NCBI GenBank assembly: GCA_945882475.1
Contig: CAMCWJ010000143.1
Span: forward strand, 1-7,418
Source: Bifidobacterium breve
GTDB lineage: Bacteria; Actinomycetota; Actinomycetes; Mycobacteriales; Mycobacteriaceae
Length of the DNA stretch: 7,418 nt
Reading direction: 5' to 3'
Under the pieces are notes generated by a model. That model saw only the letters and a list, made by a program, of their open reading frames with translations. It ran no database searches and had not been told where the DNA came from. The translations under genes and the position numbers were made by a program. This document shows, piece by piece, positions 1 through 5,454 of the stretch (position 1 is the first letter of the stretch; every line of letters starts with the position of its first letter).

Positions 1-90
1 CCGTCACCTCCTCGGCGACGTACTCCTCGGCCGTCACCTCCGCGGCCACGTACTCCTCGGCCGTCACCTCCTCGGCGACGTATTCCTCGG
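1..90 (-). repeat. 30-bp in-frame tandem repeat (at least 3 units)
   Basis: Three adjacent 30-bp units occupy 1-30, 31-60 and 61-90. Unit 2 differs from unit 1 at two positions and unit 3 differs from unit 1 at one. Each encodes ten residues, AEEYVAEEVT or the variant with AAEVT. To the right, 91-125 holds shorter degenerate pieces built on a gacgtaYtc core, so the array decays into the unique part of the gene. It probably continues beyond the left edge. Because the unit is a multiple of three, copy-number change would keep the reading frame. Confidence 0.9.
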
Positions 91-355
91 CGACGTATTC
101 GACGTACTCCTCGGCCTCGTACTCGGCGTACTCCCGGGCTTGCTGCTCCTCAGGCTCTGGGAGCTCCTCAGACTGTGCGACCGGAGGTTCGTCGACCCGG
201 ATCACTGGGATCTCGCCAGTCAGCTCGGCCACCGTGACCGCCGCGCTGTTGCCGCGCCGCCGGCGGCGCCGGCCGGAGACCGGGGGCGCGCCGATGGTGC
301 CGTTGCGGGCCAGCAGCTCGGCGACCGAGATCGGCCGGGTGCTGTCGTCGCTCAT
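1..355 (-). CDS. Rv0497-type conserved membrane protein, N-terminal part (cut by window edge)
   Basis: The frame starts at ATG 355-353 and stays open for 118 codons to the left edge, so only the N-terminus is visible. The first 55 residues contain AELLARNGTIGAP, a run of six arginines (residues 29-34) and TVAELTGEIPVIR (41-53), which match the start of mycobacterial Rv0497 as I remember it. Residues 55-75 are Pro/Glu rich. From about residue 76 the protein turns into an acidic Glu/Tyr/Val/Ala repeat (AEEYVAEEVT and variants) that runs off the window. Rv0497 homologs carry their membrane segments near the C-terminus, which is not visible here, so the seen part would be a cytosolic, probably disordered, head. 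The ATG overlaps the ppx1 stop codon as ATGA, and an AAAGG motif lies 9 nt upstream inside ppx1, so translational coupling to ppx1 is likely. The function is unknown. Family assignment is good, and the repeat looks lineage specific. Confidence 0.8.
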   Translation of the reverse strand, partial: MSDDSTRPISVAELLARNGTIGAPPVSGRRRRRRGNSAAVTVAELTGEIPVIRVDEPPVAQSEELPEPEEQQAREYAEYEAEEYVEYVAEEYVAEEVTAEEYVAAEVTAEEYVAEEVT

Positions 356-1329
356 CGGAGATCGCCTTTCGCTCGGCCGGACGTCGGCAGCAGGTCGGTT
401 CCGTCGCCCTCCCGGTCGAGCCGACGCAGGATGACGCCCTCCCGGAGCGCCCACGGGCAGATCTCCACCGATTCCAACGACAACGCGCGCATAGTCGCCT
501 CGGCCACCAGGGCACCGGCCACGATCTGCGGCGCCCGCTCGGCGCTCACCCCTTCCAATTCGGCACGGTCTGCTGCGGTCATCCTAGAGATGAACGCGAT
601 CAGCTGCCGCAGCCCATTGGCGGTCAGGGTGCGCTTGACCCGCGGACCGGCCGTCGACGGTGCGGCACCGGTGAGCCGCGCCAGCGACCGGAACGTCTTC
701 GAGGTACCGACCGCCAGGTCGGGCGGGCCGGCCGCCAGCAGCGCCTTGCTGGGCTGGGCAAGTCTGTCGTCGAGCCAGTCCCGCAGCTTGTCCACCCGAC
801 GCCGACCCGGCGGGTCCTCCGCCAGCCACTCCCGGGTCAGCCGGCCCGCGCCCAGCGGAAGCGACAGCGCTACCTCCGGTGCCTCGTCGACCCCACTGGA
901 GAGCTCCAGCGATCCACCACCGATGTCCAGGGCGGTGATACGGCCCACGCTCCAGCCGTACCAACGCCGCACAGCCAGGAACGTCAACCGGGACTCATCC
1001 ACCCCGGAGAGCACCTGAAGGTCCACCCCGGTCTCGGCGCGGACCCGGGCCAGCACGTCCTCGGAGTTGCGGGCGTCGCGCACCGCGGAGGTCGCGAACG
1101 CCATCAGGTCCGCGCACCCGGAGTTGGCCGCGATCTTGGCGAACTCGTCGACGGTGGCGATCAGCTTGTCCGCACCTCGGCGGGTGAGCTTGCCGCCATC
1201 GTCCATCGCCTCGGCTAGCCGAAGGGAGGACTTGGTGGAACTCATCGGTGTCGGGTGCCCACCCCGATGGGCGTCCACCACCAACAGGTGCACGGTATTG
1301 CTACCCACGTCGAGTACGCCCAATCGCAC
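352..1329 (-). CDS. ppx1: Ppx/GppA-family exopolyphosphatase (Ppx1, Rv0496 type)
   Basis: This 325-residue protein belongs to the Ppx/GppA branch of the sugar kinase/HSP70/actin fold. Visible motifs are DVGSNTVHLLVVDA (residues 7-20, phosphate-1 loop), ATSAVRDA (79-86), SGVDESRL (108-115, the region of the catalytic acid) and DIGGGSLEL (135-143, phosphate-2 loop). Its length is that of the short two-domain form; it lacks the C-terminal HD and helical domains of E. coli PPX. M. tuberculosis Rv0496 is very similar and is known to release phosphate from short-chain polyphosphate, and is inhibited by (p)ppGpp. The start is GTG 1329: it gives the standard N-terminus, has no Shine-Dalgarno sequence, and sits 7 nt after a TAGGTT -10 element, suggesting a leaderless transcript. 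The gene is divergent from the Rv0495c-type gene and its stop overlaps the next start as ATGA. The C-terminal tail after about residue 307 is polar and poorly conserved. Confidence 0.95.
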   Translation of the reverse strand: MRLGVLDVGSNTVHLLVVDAHRGGHPTPMSSTKSSLRLAEAMDDGGKLTRRGADKLIATVDEFAKIAANSGCADLMAFATSAVRDARNSEDVLARVRAETGVDLQVLSGVDESRLTFLAVRRWYGWSVGRITALDIGGGSLELSSGVDEAPEVALSLPLGAGRLTREWLAEDPPGRRRVDKLRDWLDDRLAQPSKALLAAGPPDLAVGTSKTFRSLARLTGAAPSTAGPRVKRTLTANGLRQLIAFISRMTAADRAELEGVSAERAPQIVAGALVAEATMRALSLESVEICPWALREGVILRRLDREGDGTDLLPTSGRAKGDLR

Positions 1330-1336
1330 GATCTAT

Positions 1337-1342
1337 AACCTA
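1337..1342 (-). promoter_or_regulatory. Putative ppx1 -10 element, leaderless arrangement
   Basis: On the minus strand TAGGTT (TANNNT type, as used by the mycobacterial housekeeping sigma factor) is followed by ATAGATC and then the GTG start of ppx1. A hexamer ending 6-7 nt before the start codon would place transcription initiation at or one base before GTG. No purine-rich ribosome binding site is present and no good TTGACA-like -35 is visible, which is common in mycobacteria. This is an inference from spacing only. Confidence 0.5.
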
Positions 1343-1349
1343 GCGGGTC

Positions 1350-1355
1350 TACGGT
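1350..1355 (+). promoter_or_regulatory. Putative -10 element of the Rv0495c-type gene
   Basis: TACGGT (TANNNT) lies 8 nt before the GTG start at 1364. Initiation 6-8 nt downstream would give a leaderless or nearly leaderless mRNA, and no Shine-Dalgarno sequence fits in the gap. The element is only 7 bp from the oppositely directed ppx1 -10, so the two polymerase footprints would overlap. Confidence 0.4.
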
Positions 1356-1363
1356 GTTTCCCT

Positions 1364-2149
1364 GTGACACGACGGCGCAATGGCGAGGTCGGGTTGAACT
1401 TCGCCCGGGAATGGGTGGAGTTCTACGACCCGGCCAACGGTGAACACCTGATCGCCGCCGACCTGACCTGGCTGATGTCGAACTGGACCTGCGTCTTCGG
1501 CACCCCGGCCTGCCAGGGCACGGTGGCCGACCGGCCGGACGACGGCTGCTGCTCGCACGGGGCGTTTCTGTCCGACGACGACGACCGGGCCCGCCTCGAC
1601 GCCGCGGTGGAGACGTTGACCGACGCCGACTGGCAGTTCCGCGACAAGGGCATGGGCCGCAAGGGCTATCTGGAGATGGACTCCTACGAGGACGAGCCGA
1701 ACCTTCGGACCCGAAAGTACAAGGGCGCCTGCATCTTTCTGAATCGTCCCGGCTTCGCCGGCGGTGTGGGGTGCGCGCTGCACAGTAAGGCCCTGAAGCT
1801 CGGGGTGGAGCCGCTGACGATGAAGCCGGACGTCTGCTGGCAACTTCCGATCCGGCGCACCCAGGAGTGGGTGACCCGGCCGGACGGCACCGAGATCCTC
1901 AAGACCACGGTCACCGAATACGACCGGAGGGGCTGGGGCGAGGGCGGTGAGGACCTGCACTGGTACTGCACCGGTGATCCGGCCGCGCATGTCGGCAGCA
2001 AGCCGGTGTGGGTGTCCTACGCCCCGGAACTCACCGAACTCCTCGGCGAGGGGGCTTACGCCGAACTGGCGGCGGTCTGCAAGCGCCGCAGCGGCTTCCC
2101 GCTGATCGCCGTGCACCCGGCGACCGCCGCTCAGCCCTCGAGCTTGTAG
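1364..2149 (+). CDS. Cysteine-rich conserved protein of unknown function (Rv0495c type)
   Basis: This 261-residue soluble-looking protein has no signal peptide or membrane segment. I recognise it as the homolog of mycobacterial Rv0495c, a conserved hypothetical. It has nine cysteines, eight of them in conserved-looking blocks: C43 and C50 (NWTCVFGTPAC), the pair C62-C63 (DDGCCSHGAF), C123 (GACIFLNRPG), C137 followed by H140 (GVGCALH), C158 (KPDVCWQLP), C202 (HWYC), and C239. The CC pair followed by C-ALH and KP-x-x-CW-x-L-P resembles the cysteine clusters of DUF3109/YkgJ-like proteins, which are suspected to bind zinc or an Fe-S cluster. That link is from memory and unproven. I chose GTG 1364 because it gives MTRRRNGEVGLNFAREW without reading back through ppx1; a TTG at 1394 is a less likely alternative. 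The open frame extends upstream to 1067, antisense to ppx1, and I regard that part as noncoding. It is divergent from ppx1, and its last codons overlap the end of regX3. Confidence 0.88.
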   Translation: MTRRRNGEVGLNFAREWVEFYDPANGEHLIAADLTWLMSNWTCVFGTPACQGTVADRPDDGCCSHGAFLSDDDDRARLDAAVETLTDADWQFRDKGMGRKGYLEMDSYEDEPNLRTRKYKGACIFLNRPGFAGGVGCALHSKALKLGVEPLTMKPDVCWQLPIRRTQEWVTRPDGTEILKTTVTEYDRRGWGEGGEDLHWYCTGDPAAHVGSKPVWVSYAPELTELLGEGAYAELAAVCKRRSGFPLIAVHPATAAQPSSL

Positions 2150-2817
2150 CCCAGCCCGCGCACCGTCACCAAATGCGCCGGGTTGGCCGGGTCGGACTCG
2201 ATTTTGGACCGCAACCGCTTGACGTGAACGTCGAGAGTCTTGGTGTCGCCGACGTAGTCCGCCCCCCAGACGCGGTCGATGAGCTGACCCCGGGTCAGCA
2301 CCCGGCCCTTGTTGCGCATCAGGTACTCCAGCAGGTCGAACTCCTTGAGCGGCAACGAGATCTGGCCGCCGTGGACGCTGACGACGTGGCGCTCGACATC
2401 CATCCGGACCGGGCCGACCTCCAGCACGACGTCGCCGAAGGCGAGGTCGTCGGCCTCCACACCGCGACGCAGCACAGCCCGGATCCGGGCGATCAGCTCA
2501 CGCGCCGAGTAGGGCTTGGTGACGTAGTCGTCGGCGCCGAGTTCGAGGCCCAGAACTTTGTCGATCTCGGCGTCGCGGGCGGTCACCATGATCACCGGCA
2601 CGCTGGAACGTGATCGCAACTGCTTGCACACGTCGGTGCCGCTGATACCGGGCAGCATTAGATCGAGCAGCACGATGTCGGCACCGGAGCGGTCGAATTC
2701 GGTCAGCGCGGAGGTGCCGTCGCCCACGACGGTGGCCTCGAATCCCTCCTTGCGCAACAGATACGCCAGCGGATCGGCCAGGGACTCCTCGTCCTCGACG
2801 ATAAGTACTCGGATCAC
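2131..2817 (-). CDS. regX3: Response regulator RegX3 (OmpR/PhoB family)
   Basis: This 228-residue OmpR/PhoB-type transcription factor is the output half of the phosphate-responsive SenX3-RegX3 system. The receiver domain (about 1-118) has the acidic pair E8-D9, the phosphoacceptor D52 (VLLDLMLPG), T79 (VTARD) and K101 (YVTKPYS). The winged-helix DNA-binding domain (about 130-228) carries LKEFDLLEYL, RGQLIDRVWG and the recognition-helix region TKTLDVHVKRLRSKIE (192-207), ending GYKLEG as in M. tuberculosis RegX3. The start is GTG 2817, not further upstream: it overlaps the senX3 stop as GTGA and is preceded by a good ribosome binding site AGGAGA, with 5 nt between AGGAG-A-type core and start. 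The longer upstream open frame belongs to senX3 in another phase. In M. tuberculosis the regulator drives phosphate-starvation genes such as the pst uptake operon. The 3' end overlaps the convergent Rv0495c-type gene by 19 bp. Confidence 0.97.
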   Translation of the reverse strand: MIRVLIVEDEESLADPLAYLLRKEGFEATVVGDGTSALTEFDRSGADIVLLDLMLPGISGTDVCKQLRSRSSVPVIMVTARDAEIDKVLGLELGADDYVTKPYSARELIARIRAVLRRGVEADDLAFGDVVLEVGPVRMDVERHVVSVHGGQISLPLKEFDLLEYLMRNKGRVLTRGQLIDRVWGADYVGDTKTLDVHVKRLRSKIESDPANPAHLVTVRGLGYKLEG

Positions 2818-4004
2818 TGCGTCTCCTCTTCTCGAGCATGGTCGTCCTCGGTGTCGCCACCGTCGTACGCGGGAATGGACAGGGTGAAGGTCGAGCCGGT
2901 TCCGGGCCGGCTCCAGAGCCGGATGCTGCCGTTGTGGTTGGCGGCGACGTGTTTGACGATGGCCAGCCCCAGGCCGGTTCCGCCGGTGGCGCGCGACCGG
3001 GCCTTGTCCACCCGGAAGAACCGCTCGAAGACCCGCTCCTGATCGGCCAGAGCGATCCCGATGCCACGGTCGGTCACCGCGATCTCGACCTCGCCGTCGC
3101 AACGCCGGCGACTGATCGACACCGTCGACCCCGCCGGTGAGTAGGCGATCGCGTTGGAGATGAGGTTGGCCACTGCGGTCACCAGTAGCGGCTGGTCGCC
3201 CAGCATCCGGAATCCGACCGGCGCGTCGGTGCTGACCTTGATATCGACATTGTCGGCGGCGACCTTGTGCCTCGAAATAGCTTCCTGGACAACGGTATCG
3301 ACGTCCACTTCGACCAGATCGGGCAGCCGCTCGGCGCCCTGCAGCCGGGACAGCTCGATGATCTCACCCACCATTGCGGCCAGCCGCCGCGACTCGGTGT
3401 AGAGCTTGTTGCCGAATCGCTTTATCGTTTCGGGATCGTCGGTGGACTCCAGCAGTGCCTCGGCGAGTACCCCCATCGCGGCCACCGGGGTTTTGAGTTC
3501 GTGGCTCACGTTGGCCACGAAGTCGCGCCGGCTGGCCTCCATCCGGGCCTGCTCGGACTCGTCGTCGAGGTAGACGACCGCCAGACGCGGAGGCTCGTCG
3601 CTGAGCAACCGGATGTGACCGCGCACCGACATGCCCCACCGGCCCGCCGGAACCCCGCGCGGTGCGCCCAGTTCAATCTCGACCTCTTCGCCGGTGTCCA
3701 GGGTCTGCTGAGCGGCGGCCCAGATCCGATCGTCGAGCAGGCGGTCGCGAACCAGGCCCAACTCCACGGCGCGGTCGTTGCTGACCACGACGTCGCGCAG
3801 GCTGTCGACAACGACCACACCGATCGGCGCCTGGGCGACCGTGCGCTGCAATGCCTCAGCGACTGACATCGGGGCCTGGGGGGGTGTGGCGCGGTTGCGA
3901 CGGTCGGCGAGCCGGGACCTGACCGCCGCGGCGATCAGGTACCCGAGTGCGAGACCGACCAGTCCCGCGAGGGTGGCGGTGAGCGCCACCGCACCAACAC
4001 TCAC
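2814..4004 (-). CDS. senX3: Sensor histidine kinase SenX3
   Basis: This 396-residue membrane histidine kinase phosphorylates RegX3 in response to phosphate status. A hydrophobic stretch (about residues 3-28, Gly/Ala/Leu rich) is followed by an Arg-rich cytoplasmic flank, a PAS-like domain (about 47-150), the dimerisation/phosphoacceptor helix FVANVSHELKTP with H168, and the ATPase domain: N box NLISNAIAY (280-288), G1 DRGIGIA (312-318), F box ERFFRVD, and G2 GGTGLGLA (341-348). The kinase core is nearly that of M. tuberculosis SenX3; the N-terminal 45 residues and the PAS domain diverge more. I chose GTG 4004 because it aligns with the usual start and lies exactly 6 nt after a TACGAT -10 element, suggesting a leaderless mRNA. 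A TTG two codons upstream (4010) is the alternative, giving 398 residues. The stop overlaps the regX3 start as GTGA. The tail after residue 380 is acidic. Confidence 0.96.
   Translation of the reverse strand: MSVGAVALTATLAGLVGLALGYLIAAAVRSRLADRRNRATPPQAPMSVAEALQRTVAQAPIGVVVVDSLRDVVVSNDRAVELGLVRDRLLDDRIWAAAQQTLDTGEEVEIELGAPRGVPAGRWGMSVRGHIRLLSDEPPRLAVVYLDDESEQARMEASRRDFVANVSHELKTPVAAMGVLAEALLESTDDPETIKRFGNKLYTESRRLAAMVGEIIELSRLQGAERLPDLVEVDVDTVVQEAISRHKVAADNVDIKVSTDAPVGFRMLGDQPLLVTAVANLISNAIAYSPAGSTVSISRRRCDGEVEIAVTDRGIGIALADQERVFERFFRVDKARSRATGGTGLGLAIVKHVAANHNGSIRLWSRPGTGSTFTLSIPAYDGGDTEDDHAREEETQ
2822..2827 (-). promoter_or_regulatory. regX3 ribosome binding site deciding the GTG start
   Basis: AGGAGA on the minus strand lies inside the last codons of senX3 and sits 4 nt before GTG 2817. 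It is the clearest Shine-Dalgarno in the window and supports the regX3 start that overlaps the senX3 stop. Confidence 0.75.
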
Positions 4005-4010
4005 GACCAA

Positions 4011-4016
4011 ATCGTA
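4011..4016 (-). promoter_or_regulatory. Putative senX3 -10 element, leaderless arrangement
   Basis: TACGAT on the minus strand fits TANNNT and is followed by exactly 6 nt and then GTG 4004. That spacing would make the G of GTG the transcription start. No Shine-Dalgarno precedes the start, consistent with a leaderless transcript. No convincing -35 is seen; an activator-type repeat occupies that region. Confidence 0.5.
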
Positions 4017-4023
4017 CGCAGTT

Positions 4024-4041
4024 GGCGAACGTCACGGAAAC
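4024..4041 (-). promoter_or_regulatory. Candidate RegX3 (PHO-box-like) direct repeat next to the senX3 -10
   Basis: On the minus strand GTTTCCG-TGAC-GTTCGCC gives two heptamers at 11-bp spacing. The arrangement matches the GTTCACC-N4-GTTCACC direct repeats bound by actinobacterial PhoP/RegX3-type regulators: the second heptamer matches 6 of 7 and the first only 4 of 7. It ends 7 bp upstream of the TACGAT -10, over the -35 position, which suits autoregulation of senX3-regX3. This is inferred from motif and position. Confidence 0.35.
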
Positions 4042-4096
4042 ACGATGCAACTAAGCGGATTAACGTCACAATCTGCCGCTACGGAGTTGGGCAGCT

Positions 4097-4114
4097 GTTC
4101 ACCTGATGTTCGTT
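4097..4114 (+). promoter_or_regulatory. Candidate RegX3 (PHO-box-like) distal direct repeat
   Basis: On the plus strand GTTCACC-TGAT-GTTCGTT gives two heptamers at 11-bp spacing. The first matches the GTTCACC half-site 7 of 7, the second 4 of 7. It lies in the gpm1-senX3 gap, about 93 bp upstream of the senX3 start and 20 bp from the gpm1 stop. A second half-site pair in the same short gap strengthens the case for RegX3 autoregulation, but the binding is inferred. Confidence 0.4.
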
Positions 4115-4133
4115 GCCCCGCCCGACGCAGCGA

Positions 4134-4883
4134 CTATTTCGCGCCCTGGTTCGCGACGGCGGCCGCGCCGGCGGCGGCGGCGTCGGGATCGAGGTACCTG
4201 CCGCCGGGAACGAGCGGCTTCAGATCGGCGTCGAGGTCGTAGCGCAATGGAATGCCGGTCGGGATGTTCAGCCCCACGACGTCCTCGTCGGACATCCCGT
4301 CCAGATACTTCACCAGGGCACGCAGCGAATTGCCGTGCGCGGCGATCAGCACCGTCCGGCCGGCCCTGAGGTCGCCGACGATCTCCTGCTCGTAGTACGG
4401 CACGAACCTGGCGATCACGTCGGCGAGGCACTCGGTCAGCGGGCCACCGTCGATGTCGGCGTAGCGCGGGTCGGCGTCCTGGCTGTAGGTGCTGCCGCGT
4501 TCGATCGGTGGCGGCGGTGTGTCGTAGCTGCGCCGCCAGAGCATGAACTGTTCGTCGCCGTACTTCGCCTTGGTCTCGGCCTTGTCCAGGCCCTGCAACG
4601 CGCCGTAGTGGCGTTCGTTGAGCCGCCAATCGCGGTGCACCGGAATCCACAGCCGGTCGGCGGCGTCGAGGGCGAGGTGCGCGGTGATGATCGCGCGGCG
4701 CAGCAGGGAGGTGTACAGCACGTCGGGTAGTCGGTCCTCCTGGGCGATCAGCTCACCGGCCCGAACCGCCTCGGCGCGGCCCTTGTCGGTCAGGTCGACA
4801 TCGACCCAGCCGGTGAACTGGTTGGTCGCGTTCCACTGGCTCTGGCCGTGGCGAAGCAGGATCAGCGTGGAGGAATCAGCCAT
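4134..4883 (-). CDS. gpm1: 2,3-bisphosphoglycerate-dependent phosphoglycerate mutase
   Basis: This 249-residue cytosolic enzyme interconverts 3-phosphoglycerate and 2-phosphoglycerate in glycolysis and gluconeogenesis through a phosphohistidine. It has the full set of dPGM motifs: LLRHGQSQWN (residues 9-18) with phosphorylated H12, FTGWVDVDLT (23-32), RRAIITA (62-68), NERHYGALQG (89-98) with acid/base E90, and AAHGNSLRAL (181-190) with H183. It ends with the usual LVPGGRYLDPDAA and an Ala-rich tail. The length equals that of M. tuberculosis Gpm1. The ATG at 4883 gives the standard MADSSTLILLRHG start; it is only 13 nt after the stop of the YbjN-type gene with a weak purine stretch (GAGAGA) in the gap, so it is probably in the mshA operon. 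senX3 follows after a gap that carries its own promoter. Confidence 0.97.
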   Translation of the reverse strand: MADSSTLILLRHGQSQWNATNQFTGWVDVDLTDKGRAEAVRAGELIAQEDRLPDVLYTSLLRRAIITAHLALDAADRLWIPVHRDWRLNERHYGALQGLDKAETKAKYGDEQFMLWRRSYDTPPPPIERGSTYSQDADPRYADIDGGPLTECLADVIARFVPYYEQEIVGDLRAGRTVLIAAHGNSLRALVKYLDGMSDEDVVGLNIPTGIPLRYDLDADLKPLVPGGRYLDPDAAAAGAAAVANQGAK

Positions 4884-4896
4884 GCGCGGAAGTCTC

Positions 4897-5454
4897 TCAC
4901 GGGTCGGTTACGCCCGAGTGGCCGTTTCCGGTCTGTTCCTCGTCGTTGCCGTCCTCGATCAGGTGCCGGAAGGCCTTCAGGTTCTTCAGCGATTCCCCGC
5001 GGGAGACCCGCCAGGCCCACTCCTTGCGGATGGAGGTGGCGAAGCCGAGTTCCAGCAGGGTGTTGAAGTCATTGTCGACGGCCTCCACGACCTGACCGAG
5101 CACCCGGTCGATCTCGTCGGCGTTGACCACGTCGAGCGCGATGCGGCCGATCAGGGAGATGTCGCCGATGTTGTCCAGCGTGTAGGCCACGCCGTAAAGC
5201 CGGCGGTTGCGCTTGAGCAGGAACCGGTAGACACCCTCGTGGTTCTCGTCGGGCTTGCGACAGACGAACGCCTCCACCCGCACCGAATGCTCGCCGATGC
5301 TCAGCAAGGTATTGGTGGTCAGCTTGCGTTCGCCGGGCAGTTCCACGATGAGACCTGCCAGTCCGCCGTGGGCGCCCTCGTGGCGGGTGTAGGTCAGGGC
5401 GTGATCGACGAGGATGTCCTCGATCGCACGGGCGACGCTTTCCTCGGTCGTCAC
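4897..5454 (-). CDS. YbjN-domain protein (Rv0487 type)
   Basis: This 185-residue soluble protein has the YbjN fold of type III secretion chaperone-like proteins. It matches mycobacterial Rv0487 through LIVELPGERKLTTNT (35-49), VEAFVCRKPDENHEGVYRFLLKRN (60-83), YTLDNIGDISLIGR (91-104) and NDFNTLLELGFATSI (128-142). The C-terminal 15 residues are polar and variable. The biochemical function is unknown; YbjN proteins have been linked to stress and motility control in enterobacteria, and the linkage to mshA and gpm1 gives no clear role. I place the start at GTG 5454, which overlaps the mshA stop as GTGA and yields MTTEESVARAIEDIL, the length expected for the family. The open frame continues upstream to 5562 within mshA, but that part looks like a shadow of mshA. 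Translation is likely coupled to mshA. Confidence 0.93.
   Translation of the reverse strand: MTTEESVARAIEDILVDHALTYTRHEGAHGGLAGLIVELPGERKLTTNTLLSIGEHSVRVEAFVCRKPDENHEGVYRFLLKRNRRLYGVAYTLDNIGDISLIGRIALDVVNADEIDRVLGQVVEAVDNDFNTLLELGFATSIRKEWAWRVSRGESLKNLKAFRHLIEDGNDEEQTGNGHSGVTDP

Noticed and set aside
1..125. CRISPR array at the left edge
   Set aside because: The repeats are directly adjacent without spacers, are in frame within a coding sequence and translate to a regular decapeptide.
140..1018. Long plus-strand open frame (292 codons) opposite ppx1
   Set aside because: Its translation is Arg/Ser/Pro-rich low-complexity sequence without a recognisable domain, and it lies antisense to a clear ppx1; typical of high-GC shadow frames.
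1067..1363. Upstream extension of the Rv0495c-type frame into ppx1
   Set aside because: It is antisense to the conserved N-terminal half of ppx1; family-like sequence begins only after GTG 1364.
1349..2116. Minus-strand open frame (255 codons) opposite the Rv0495c-type gene
   Set aside because: The plus-strand product has recognisable conserved blocks, while the minus product shows no domain and has shadow composition.
2818..3102. Upstream extension of the regX3 frame inside senX3
   Set aside because: The extension is Arg/Gly-rich shadow sequence of senX3; the receiver domain begins right after GTG 2817, which has a good ribosome binding site.
4088..4120. Possible gpm1 terminator hairpin (GGGCA / TGCCC arms)
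   Set aside because: Only a five-base stem with a loop of about 20 nt and no T-run; too weak to call a terminator.
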